DNA from: Chloroflexaceae bacterium UBA1466
GTDB taxonomy: Bacteria; Chloroflexota; Chloroflexia; Chloroflexales; Chloroflexaceae
Assembly (NCBI GenBank): GCA_002325605.1
Contig: DCSM01000152.1
Span: forward strand, 1-6,549
Length of the DNA: 6,549 nt
Direction: 5' to 3'
The notes beneath the pieces are model-generated. The model searched no databases. It was given only the letters and a program-made list of their open reading frames with translations, and was not told where the DNA came from. Numbering within the stretch: position 1 is the stretch's first letter; each line of letters starts with the position of its first letter. This document shows positions 1-5,329 of this stretch, piece by piece. The translations under genes were made by a program, and so were the position numbers.

Positions 1-653
1 AGGAGATGTTGCACGAGCATCTCTTCGACGACTTCGCGGCTGGTAGCTTTGTGCAAAGCCTGTTGGCAAAGGGTATGAAACTTATTGAACGCTTTGCCGA
101 AAGCAACGTTTTGCTTGAATTCCTCGTCAATACGGTGGATTAAACCTTGCGCTAAAAGGGGAATCCGCGCTTGAAACTCGCGCACGGCGGCTTCAAACTT
201 CTGAATATCCTCGCCTGTGTACGTAAAAAAGCGCGAAAGCAAGGTCGCTAATTGCTCTTTGTGGCGCAAATCGGCTTCCAAGACGCGCTGCCCATCTTGG
301 TAGAGAATGCCATATTCACTATTCTCAAAGATCATATTGAACGTAGGGTATTTCTTATCTATTTTCTTAATTATCTCAGTTTCAAGGTTATCTTTGGTAT
401 CTTTGGCTTCCCAATAACCACGCGGAATCCGCAGATTATCAAACAAAGTTCCATCGGGGCGAGCGCGACTATCATCAAGCTTATGCTCTAAAATCAAAGT
501 CCAAGCGACTTTTGTGGATACAGCTTTCAATAAAGCAGCGAAGGCTGGGCGGATACTCAGTTCATTGGTGACTTGCTGATGGCGATAGGTTTGCAAATCA
601 TCATAATAGGCTTTAATCGCGGGGTCAGCAGGCGAAAGCGTGAAGGCGGCCAT
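1..653 (-). CDS. Type ISP-like restriction-modification enzyme, N-terminal nuclease part (partial)
   Basis: The reading frame begins at the ATG whose complement is 651-653 and stays open for 217 codons to the left edge, so only the N-terminus is visible. The visible part reads like the start of single-polypeptide Type ISP enzymes (LlaGI/LlaBIII type), which combine an Mrr-like nuclease, a helicase motor, an N6-adenine methyltransferase and a target recognition domain; only the first lies in the window. Seen directly: a PD-(D/E)xK-like arrangement with E56, then RPDG (D67), then YWEAKD (E82, K84), followed by a helical stretch ending in VEEMLVQHLL, a segment I recall as typical of this family. 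The start is supported by AAAGGAGT five bases upstream. The full enzyme would cut unmethylated foreign DNA using ATP and SAM. Other Mrr-domain helicase or methylase proteins share this N-terminus, so the exact class is inferred. It is divergent from the methyl-cycle operon and probably not part of it. Confidence 0.75.
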   Translation of the reverse strand, partial: MAAFTLSPADPAIKAYYDDLQTYRHQQVTNELSIRPAFAALLKAVSTKVAWTLILEHKLDDSRARPDGTLFDNLRIPRGYWEAKDTKDNLETEIIKKIDKKYPTFNMIFENSEYGILYQDGQRVLEADLRHKEQLATLLSRFFTYTGEDIQKFEAAVREFQARIPLLAQGLIHRIDEEFKQNVAFGKAFNKFHTLCQQALHKATSREVVEEMLVQHL

Positions 654-658
654 GAAAG

Positions 659-666
659 ACTCCTTT
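659..666 (-). promoter_or_regulatory. Ribosome binding site of the restriction-modification gene
   Basis: On the minus strand this reads AAAGGAGT, a strong Shine-Dalgarno match, and lies five bases before the ATG at 653-651. It fixes the start of the leftward gene. Confidence 0.75.
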
Positions 667-695
667 AAGGCCTAAACGGTTGGCTCCTGCGGAGT

Positions 696-704
696 ATGAT
701 ACCA
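696..704 (-). promoter_or_regulatory. Possible extended -10 for the leftward gene, between two direct repeats
   Basis: The minus strand reads TGG-TATCAT, an extended -10 element (TGn then a 4-5/6 match to TATAAT), about 45 bases upstream of the leftward start codon. No good -35 is seen 16-18 bases further upstream. The heptamer GCGGAGT occurs on the plus strand at 689-695 and again at 708-714, on both sides of this element, which would suit a regulator site. The promoter call rests only on the hexamer and position. Confidence 0.3.
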
Positions 705-773
705 CAAGCGGAGTCTGGGCCAGGCTCGAAGCCTATCCTATTTTTCTCTACCTTCGTAACATCCAAAGTTAAG

Positions 774-802
774 TTGCACTCTGTCCCTAGCCATGCTATA
801 AT
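774..802 (+). promoter_or_regulatory. Sigma-70-type promoter of the mtnA-metK operon
   Basis: A -35 box TTGCAC (774-779) and a perfect -10 box TATAAT (797-802) are separated by 17 bp, and TG at 794-795 followed by one base makes an extended -10. This is the best promoter in the window and points towards mtnA. Transcription should start near 808-810, giving a leader of about 97 bases before the mtnA start at 906. No comparable promoter was seen in the short gaps between the five downstream genes, so it may drive all of them. Confidence 0.8.
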
Positions 803-803
803 C

Positions 804-828
804 GCGCATCATGTTTATCGTGAAGCGC
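804..828. promoter_or_regulatory. Imperfect dyad over the transcription start, candidate operator
   Basis: The arms GCGCATCATG (804-813) and CGTGAAGCGC (819-828) are inverted repeats matching at 8 of 10 positions around a 5-base spacer TTTAT. The dyad begins one base after the -10 box and covers the predicted start point, a classic place for a repressor. If transcription starts near 809, only the inner five pairs would form in RNA, so DNA binding by a dimeric repressor fits better than an RNA role. The regulator is unknown. A methionine, SAM or SAH sensor would suit the genes, but nothing here identifies one. Confidence 0.4.
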
Positions 829-846
829 ACTATTTGCTTGAAATAG
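811..846 (+). other. Possible 11-codon leader peptide, near-leaderless
   Basis: ATG at 811-813 opens a frame encoding MFIVKRTICLK and ending with TAG at 844-846. The ATG lies within a few bases of the predicted transcript 5' end, so it could only be translated as a leaderless message. Its stop codon overlaps the first two bases of the terminator-like hairpin that follows, so a ribosome at the stop would cover the 5' arm of that hairpin. The codons show no run of methionine or any other single amino acid. A frame this short is easily due to chance. Confidence 0.2.
830..846 (+). other. Leader hairpin abutting the terminator
   Basis: CTATTT (830-835) and AAATAG (841-846) form a perfect 6-bp stem with loop GCTTG. 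Its last two bases (A845, G846) are also the first two of the terminator hairpin at 845-873, so the two helices compete at their junction. The stem is A/U-rich and weak by itself. Confidence 0.3.
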
Positions 847-879
847 CCTCTCGCCAGACGGGGCGGGTAGGCTCTTTTT
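845..879 (+). terminator. Terminator-like hairpin in the mtnA leader, candidate attenuator
   Basis: AGCCT (845-849) pairs with AGGCT (869-873). Inside it, CTCGCC (850-855) pairs with GGCGGG (862-867), with one G-U pair and a single bulged T868. The loop is AGACGG. The G/C-rich 11-bp stem is followed after one base by TTTTT (875-879). This is the layout of an intrinsic terminator, yet it lies downstream of the promoter and 26 bases before the mtnA start, with no gene ending here on this strand. It is therefore best read as an attenuator that lets only part of transcription reach mtnA and the genes beyond. The T run is only five long, so its strength is uncertain. Confidence 0.5.
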
Positions 880-882
880 GTA

Positions 883-909
883 ATGAAATTCCAGAAACTC
901 AATCAATGA
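883..909 (+). other. Possible 8-codon upstream reading frame overlapping the mtnA start (ATGA)
   Basis: ATG at 883-885 opens a frame encoding MKFQKLNQ and ending with TGA at 907-909. That stop overlaps the mtnA ATG at 906-908 in an ATGA junction, the arrangement used for translational coupling. mtnA itself has no clear Shine-Dalgarno sequence before 906. The only purine-rich stretch upstream of 883 (GGGTAGG, 865-871) lies in the 3' arm of the terminator hairpin and is rather far away, so translation of this frame is doubtful. Confidence 0.2.
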
Positions 910-1967
910 AGACAAATGAACTACGAACTGTCTGGTGGGATGATGGGGCGGTCTGTTTGGTCGACCAGCTATTGTTGCCCCACCAGCAAGTCACGGTGCG
1001 TTGCCAGAGGCTGGTTGCGGTTGGCGATGCGATTAAAACGATGCAAGTGCGTGGTGCGCCCGCGATTGGATGTACCGCCGCGTATGGGATGGCGTTGGTG
1101 GCGCAAAGAAGCACCGCTTCCAGTGCCAATGAAATGCTTACAGAGTTAGAGGCCGCAAAAGTTTTCCTGGATTCCCAACGCCCGACGGCGGTCAATCTTA
1201 GCTGGGCAACAACGCGGCTGTTGAAATATGCTCAATCTCTGGCTAGTGAGCTTGCCGAAACTAGTGAAAAGCTAGAGACTCTGCGTTCAAAGCTGCTTGA
1301 AGAAGCTCATGCGGTGCTGAATGAAGATTTAGAAATGTGCCACACGATTGGGCATTATGGCGCACCGCTGATTCCCGCCCGTGGCCACGTTCTGACGCAT
1401 TGCAATGCAGGCGGTTTGGCGACAGCGGGCTACGGGACGGCGTTAGCCCCCATCCGCACGGCTCATAGCCATGGGCGCGAAATACACGTTTATGTTGACG
1501 AAACGCGGCCTTTCCTCCAGGGAGCCAGGCTCACGGCTTGGGAATTGCAGCAAGCGGGCATCCCGCTAACCCTCATCACCGATAATATGGCCGGCTTTAT
1601 GATGCAACGCGGAGTCATAGATTGCATCATTGTGGGGGCAGATCGCATCGTTGCCAATGGGGATGTCGCTAATAAAATTGGTACTTATAGCTTGGCCGTC
1701 TTAGCCAAGTATCATAAGATCCCCTTTTACGTCGCTGCGCCCTTCTCAACGGTTGATTTAACCCTGCAAAGTGGGGAACAAATCCCGATTGAGGAGCGTT
1801 CAGTTGAAGAAGTAACGCATATTCAAGGGCATTTAATCGCGCCCAAAGGCGTAGTTGCGGCTCATCCAGCCTTTGACGTTACACCAAACGCGCTAATCAC
1901 GGCGATCATTACTGAAAAAGGCGTACTTTATCCGCCCTTTACCGAAGCTTTGCAGCGTAATAGTTAG
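906..1967 (+). CDS. mtnA: S-methyl-5-thioribose-1-phosphate isomerase
   Basis: Converts 5-methylthioribose-1-phosphate to 5-methylthioribulose-1-phosphate, a cytoplasmic step of methionine salvage from methylthioadenosine. The 353 residues match the usual length of the family (eIF2B-like fold). Visible landmarks are RGAPAIG (49-55), HCNAGG (165-170) with the catalytic cysteine at C166, DETRPFLQGARLTAWEL (198-214), TDNMAG (225-230) and GADR (244-247) with the catalytic aspartate D246. The C/D pair sits six residues beyond the positions I recall for the Bacillus subtilis enzyme (C160, D240). The frame is open upstream to an ATG at 696, but that start lies before the promoter and would add 70 residues without family resemblance, so the ATG at 906 is chosen; homology to MtnA begins there (TVWWDDGAVCLVDQ). 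It lacks a clear ribosome binding site. It is the first gene of the operon. No other salvage gene (mtnK, mtnP, mtnW, mtnB, mtnD) is in the window, so the rest of the pathway must lie elsewhere or the enzyme serves a shunt. Confidence 0.93.
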   Translation: MKTNELRTVWWDDGAVCLVDQLLLPHQQVTVRCQRLVAVGDAIKTMQVRGAPAIGCTAAYGMALVAQRSTASSANEMLTELEAAKVFLDSQRPTAVNLSWATTRLLKYAQSLASELAETSEKLETLRSKLLEEAHAVLNEDLEMCHTIGHYGAPLIPARGHVLTHCNAGGLATAGYGTALAPIRTAHSHGREIHVYVDETRPFLQGARLTAWELQQAGIPLTLITDNMAGFMMQRGVIDCIIVGADRIVANGDVANKIGTYSLAVLAKYHKIPFYVAAPFSTVDLTLQSGEQIPIEERSVEEVTHIQGHLIAPKGVVAAHPAFDVTPNALITAIITEKGVLYPPFTEALQRNS

Positions 1968-1979
1968 TTTTATTACTTC

Positions 1980-3023
1980 ATGCCGTGGTCTTTTCAACCT
2001 GCTTGCCTTCCCATTGCGCCCAGTGGTTTGCCCTACCGCGACCCAAGTCAGGCTCTAAAGTTTCTGCTTCAGAACTCGGCGACGGTTTTGCCCTGGCCGC
2101 AGCTTCCCCAGCGCAGCGTGCGGGAACAATCTTTTCTGCAAAGTAGTGCAGGTTTTCCAGGCTTGGTGCTGGACAAGCTGACGGGCCAAGCCCACCTTGA
2201 GCGCCCTTGTGCTGAAGCGGAACTTGACCAACTTGCTTTAGCCTATCTCCAAGGCGATCTGGTTTTTGGGGCAATGCGCGGCGAAGATGCTGCAGGTCTC
2301 ACTGAGCTATTACGAATGCCAGGGCCTTGGCTTGAGGTTCGAGCGATCAGCGGCCATTTGTTAGGGCCAATCAGTCTGGCTTTGCAATTAACCGATGACC
2401 AAAAACGGCCTTTACTCTATAATCCGATGCTTTTGGATGCGATCATTCAGCATTTAGCGCTTAAAGCGGCGTGGCAAACTAACCAATTAGCCAATCTTAC
2501 GAATAAAGTCTTGTTTTGTGTAGAAGAACCTTTCTTGGATGTTTGCTATTCGCCTTTTTGTCCCATCAGTTGGCAGCAAGGGATCGAAGCTTTAGAGCGA
2601 GTTTTTGCGGCGGTCAAGGGTTTTCGGGGCTTGATTTTACGCGGGAAGAGCGATTGGACTCCCGTTTTACAAACCTCCGTGGAAGTCTTGGTTTTTGATG
2701 CCTATTATGATAGTTCGGCCATTTTAGCGCATGCCGTCTTTTTGCCTGGGTTTTTCCAACGCCCTGGCACGCTGGTTTGGGGCCTTATTCCCGCCGACGA
2801 AGCTGCCCTCCAGACCGAAACTTCTGCAACGCTCATCGCCCACTTTGAAACGCTTTTGACTGAAATTGAAGTCGTTGGGCTGCCGCGCGAAAAAATCCTC
2901 CAGCGGGCCCTGATTAGCACAAGCGGTAGTTTAGCCCATTTATCAATCGAAATTGCTGAAAAAGCACTTAAACTCTGTGTGGAAGTATCTAATCGCTTAC
3001 GCGAAACTTATTCTTTAGCCTAA
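1980..3023 (+). CDS. UROD/MetE-like superfamily protein lacking the metal ligands
   Basis: A 347-residue protein related to the C-terminal catalytic barrel of cobalamin-independent methionine synthase and to uroporphyrinogen decarboxylase-like methyltransferases. Family landmarks in order: LPWPQLPQRS (37-46), GFPGLVLD (58-65), GHLLGPISLALQL (125-137), CVEEPF (180-185, equivalent to the IDEP strand), KSDWTPVL (223-230), VFDAY (238-242) and ISTSGSLAHLS (312-322). Relatives as I recall them carry His-Cys before the (N/S)TDW motif and a Cys in the late PSCG motif as zinc ligands; here these places hold L-R-G-K and S-T-S-G, so the metal site seems lost. Three cysteines at 180, 189 and 194 are an unusual local cluster. 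Context next to mtnA, ahcY and metK suggests a role in methionine or homocysteine metabolism, but methyl transfer cannot be assumed. It starts 12 bases after the mtnA stop, in the same frame, with no Shine-Dalgarno sequence, so translation probably depends on reinitiation after mtnA. Confidence 0.7.
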   Translation: MPWSFQPACLPIAPSGLPYRDPSQALKFLLQNSATVLPWPQLPQRSVREQSFLQSSAGFPGLVLDKLTGQAHLERPCAEAELDQLALAYLQGDLVFGAMRGEDAAGLTELLRMPGPWLEVRAISGHLLGPISLALQLTDDQKRPLLYNPMLLDAIIQHLALKAAWQTNQLANLTNKVLFCVEEPFLDVCYSPFCPISWQQGIEALERVFAAVKGFRGLILRGKSDWTPVLQTSVEVLVFDAYYDSSAILAHAVFLPGFFQRPGTLVWGLIPADEAALQTETSATLIAHFETLLTEIEVVGLPREKILQRALISTSGSLAHLSIEIAEKALKLCVEVSNRLRETYSLA

Positions 3024-3034
3024 TCTTCTATTCT

Positions 3035-3040
3035 AAGGAG
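3035..3040 (+). promoter_or_regulatory. Ribosome binding site deciding a GTG start
   Basis: AAGGAG lies seven bases before GTG at 3048-3050. It supports this non-ATG start for the kinase; the first residues after it (RIVATGSLAYD) are already the conserved N-terminal strand of the PfkB fold, so little can be missing upstream. Confidence 0.75.
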
Positions 3041-3047
3041 ATTTTAC

Positions 3048-4013
3048 GTGCGGATTGTTGCAACAGGCTCTCTAGCCTACGATTACATAATGACTTTCCC
3101 TGGTCTCTTTGGCGACCACATTCTCCCCGAAAAGGTGCAAGTCCTGTCCGTTAGTTTTCTGGCCGATTCGCTCTGTAAATTGCGAGGCGGAATTGCAGGA
3201 AACGTCGCTTATAATCTGGCTTTGCTGGGCGAAAGACCAATTTTAGCCAGTACGGTTGGGCAAGATTTTGGCGAATATCGCGCTGCGCTGGAGCAATTAA
3301 ATGTTGATACCAGAGGCATCGTCGAGATCAAAAACGATTTTACCTCTTCTTGCTTTATCACCACCGACAAAGCTGATAATCAAATCGTGACCTTTTACCC
3401 TGGCGCAATGAGCTATTATGATCAGCTTTCTTTGCGGCATTTGGATCTTGACGCAAACGATTTAGTCCTCATTTCGGCTTCTGATCCGCGAGGCATGTAT
3501 CGGTGTATCAAAGATTGTCAAGAGCTTGGTTTGCCTTACATTTTTGATCCAGGAAAGCAAGCCTTACGGTTAGAAGCTGATTTGATTCGGCTTGGGTTAC
3601 AGGGCGCAAAAGTTTTGGTTGGCAACGAATATGAATTTGGTTTAATGGCCAAACATTTGAATCTGACCGAAGAAGCTCTGATCGCGCAGGCTCCGCTCAC
3701 CGTGATGACGCTTGGCAAAGCGGGGTCAAAAATTTACGATAATGCAGCAAACCGTCAATTGACCATTCCTGTCGCGCCGCCGCAAATCGTGGCTGACCCC
3801 ACAGGCGCGGGCGATGCTTACCTGGCGGGGTTAGCTTTTGGGCTGGCCCACAAATTACCTTTGGAACTCACGGGGCGAGTGGCTGCGCTGGCGGCTACCT
3901 ACGCGATTGAAAAACGGGGCTGTCAAGCTCATACCTACACCCGTGCGGAGTTTTTGACCCGTTACACCGCACTTTTCGGGGCCAGCGAACTGGCAACTTT
4001 GTTGACAAATTAG
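3048..4013 (+). CDS. PfkB-family kinase, probable adenosine kinase
   Basis: Probably phosphorylates adenosine to AMP with ATP in the cytoplasm. The 321 residues match the family length. Landmarks: GSLAYD (7-12) in the substrate-binding strand, GG at 47-48 and GN at 51-52 in the first PfkB signature region, FYPGAM (116-121), NEYE (193-196, the NxxE magnesium motif), TLGKAG (221-226), and the second PfkB signature DPTGAGDA (250-257) with catalytic base D256. Resemblance to the mycobacterial adenosine kinase is extensive, including the N-terminus (MTFPGLF, LPE, SFLAD, RGGIAGN) and the FYPGAM segment, which favours adenosine over sugars. The position directly before ahcY agrees: removing adenosine drives SAH hydrolysis. 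The start is GTG with AAGGAG seven bases upstream, 24 bases after the previous stop. Ribokinase or methylthioribose kinase activity is a less likely alternative, the latter because true MTR kinases belong to a different fold. Confidence 0.83.
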   Translation: MRIVATGSLAYDYIMTFPGLFGDHILPEKVQVLSVSFLADSLCKLRGGIAGNVAYNLALLGERPILASTVGQDFGEYRAALEQLNVDTRGIVEIKNDFTSSCFITTDKADNQIVTFYPGAMSYYDQLSLRHLDLDANDLVLISASDPRGMYRCIKDCQELGLPYIFDPGKQALRLEADLIRLGLQGAKVLVGNEYEFGLMAKHLNLTEEALIAQAPLTVMTLGKAGSKIYDNAANRQLTIPVAPPQIVADPTGAGDAYLAGLAFGLAHKLPLELTGRVAALAATYAIEKRGCQAHTYTRAEFLTRYTALFGASELATLLTN

Positions 4014-4028
4014 AGTTCTTTCTACATT

Positions 4029-4034
4029 AAGGAG
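4029..4034 (+). promoter_or_regulatory. Ribosome binding site of ahcY with long spacing
   Basis: AAGGAG ends 12 bases before the ATG at 4047-4049, longer than the usual 5-9. An alternative TTG at 4039-4041 is followed directly by TAA and cannot be the start, so the ATG stands and initiation may be weaker than for the neighbours. Confidence 0.5.
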
Positions 4035-4046
4035 CCTTTTGTAAAG

Positions 4047-5306
4047 ATGGTTAAGTACGATATTAAGGACCTTGGGCTGGCCGAATTAGGCCGCAAACGG
4101 ATGGAATGGGCCGAGCAAGAAATGCCCGTTCTGCGCTTGATTCACGAGCGTTTTGTGCGCGAACAACCGTTGAAAGGCATTCGCTTGAGTGCTTGTTTGC
4201 ACGTCACGACGGAAACGGGCAATTTGATGCGGACGCTCGTCGCGGGGGGAGCCGATGTCGTTTTGTGTGCTTCCAATCCCCTGAGTACGCAAGATGATTT
4301 GGCCGCTGCTTTAGTGCAATTTGATAAAGTTCCTGTCTATGCCATCAAGGGCGAAAGCAACGAAATCTACTATCAACACCTCAAAGCTGCGCTTGATCAC
4401 AATCCCCATATCACCATGGATGATGGAGCCGACCTGGTAAGTGGGGTTCTCAAAGATCGGCCTGACTTGATTTCGACGATGTTGGGCAGCACTGAAGAGA
4501 CAACCACCGGCGTGATTCGCTTGCGAGCCATGGAAGCGGATGGCGTTTTGACCTTTCCCGTAATTGCGGTAAACGATAGTGATACCAAGCACTTGTTTGA
4601 TAATCGCTATGGCACAGGCCAAAGCACGATTGATGGGATTATTCGGGCAACCAATGTCCTTTTGGCAGGGAAAAACTTCGTTGTTGGCGGTTATGGTTAC
4701 TGTTCACGCGGGATTGCCGAACGCGCTCGTGGGATGGGATCCAATGTCATCGTCACCGAAGTTGACCCAATTCGCGCTTTGGAAGCCGCAATGGACGGCT
4801 ACCGCGTGATGCCGATGGTGCAAGCCGCCGCGATAGCCGATTTTATCGTTACGGCGACGGGCGATAAGCACGTTCTTGATGCCCGCGATTTCGCAACCAT
4901 GAAGGATGGCTGCATTATTGCCAATAGTGGCCACTTCAATGTTGAAATCAATATTACGGCTTTAGAAGCTTTGAGTGCTGAAAAACGCCAGCCTCGTGCT
5001 TTTGTCGACCAATACATCCTCAAAGATGGGCGCAAAATCAATTTACTTGGCGAAGGCCGCTTGATTAACCTCGCCAGTGCTGAAGGACATCCGAGCGCGG
5101 TAATGGATATGAGCTTTGCGAACCAAGCGCTGGCTGCTGAATTCCTGGTTAAGCAAAAAGGCAAGCTGTCTAATGGGGTTCATGCGCTTTCTAAAGAATT
5201 AGACCGCGAGATTGCCGCTCTCAAACTTAAAGCAATGGGTGTAGGAATAGATGTTTTGACGGCGGAACAGGAACATTATCTCAAATCCTGGCAAGAGGGA
5301 ACCTAA
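4047..5306 (+). CDS. ahcY: S-adenosyl-L-homocysteine hydrolase
   Basis: NAD-dependent cytoplasmic enzyme that splits SAH into homocysteine and adenosine, relieving product inhibition of methyltransferases. It has 419 residues. Landmarks: HVTTETGNLM (52-61), CASNPLSTQDD (74-84), DDGAD (125-129), STEETTTG (148-155), NDSDTKHLFDN (176-186), the NAD-binding GGYGYCSRGIA (214-224), NSGHFNVEI (293-301) and GHPSAVMDMSFANQ (347-360). The catalytic set D126, E151, K181, D185, N186, H296 and H348 falls at a constant offset of five from the human residues I recall (D131, E156, K186, D190, N191, H301, H353), so all are present. The chain ends in LKSWQEGT and lacks the C-terminal Lys/Tyr tail that in the human type reaches into the cofactor site of a neighbouring subunit. 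It also lacks the long insertion of proteobacterial forms. This is the short form seen in archaea and thermophilic bacteria. Some archaeal members prefer S-inosylhomocysteine, but the adjacent adenosine kinase argues for SAH here. Confidence 0.95.
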   Translation: MVKYDIKDLGLAELGRKRMEWAEQEMPVLRLIHERFVREQPLKGIRLSACLHVTTETGNLMRTLVAGGADVVLCASNPLSTQDDLAAALVQFDKVPVYAIKGESNEIYYQHLKAALDHNPHITMDDGADLVSGVLKDRPDLISTMLGSTEETTTGVIRLRAMEADGVLTFPVIAVNDSDTKHLFDNRYGTGQSTIDGIIRATNVLLAGKNFVVGGYGYCSRGIAERARGMGSNVIVTEVDPIRALEAAMDGYRVMPMVQAAAIADFIVTATGDKHVLDARDFATMKDGCIIANSGHFNVEINITALEALSAEKRQPRAFVDQYILKDGRKINLLGEGRLINLASAEGHPSAVMDMSFANQALAAEFLVKQKGKLSNGVHALSKELDREIAALKLKAMGVGIDVLTAEQEHYLKSWQEGT

Positions 5307-5314
5307 ACTAGGTT
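5300..5314 (+). repeat. Short inverted repeat across the ahcY stop codon
   Basis: AACCTA (5300-5305) and TAGGTT (5309-5314) form a perfect 6-bp stem around AAC. It includes the ahcY stop and lies just before the metK ribosome binding site. No T run follows, so it is not a terminator; it could affect message stability or be chance. Confidence 0.3.
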
Positions 5315-5320
5315 TAAAAT

Positions 5321-5327
5321 AGGAAAG
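5321..5327 (+). promoter_or_regulatory. Ribosome binding site deciding the metK start
   Basis: AGGAAAG ends two bases before ATG 5330-5332, with the AGGA core five bases away. It favours this ATG over the in-frame ATG at 5345, which has no purine-rich stretch before it. Confidence 0.55.
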
Positions 5328-5329
5328 AT

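Noticed and set aside
252..491. A 79-residue plus-strand open frame at the left end
   Set aside because: It is antisense to the restriction-modification gene, has no ribosome binding site and no recognisable motif.
721..745. Hairpin AGGCT-CGA-AGCCT followed by TATTTTT as an intrinsic terminator
   Set aside because: Only five base pairs with a 3-base loop, seven bases before the T run, and no rightward gene lies upstream of it to be terminated.
696..905. An N-terminal extension of MtnA by 70 residues from the ATG at 696
   Set aside because: It would begin upstream of the strong promoter at 774-802, runs through the terminator hairpin, and its residues do not resemble MtnA; homology begins just after the ATG at 906.
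803..905. A known SAM or SAH riboswitch
   Set aside because: The conserved cores I know for SAM-I, SAM-II and SAH aptamers are not visible, and the space before the hairpin is too short for SAM-I. A covariance-model search would settle it.
5307..5329. A separate promoter for metK (TTTAAAAT at 5313-5320)
   Set aside because: It would place the transcript start at or past the metK ribosome binding site, and no matching -35 box was seen upstream.
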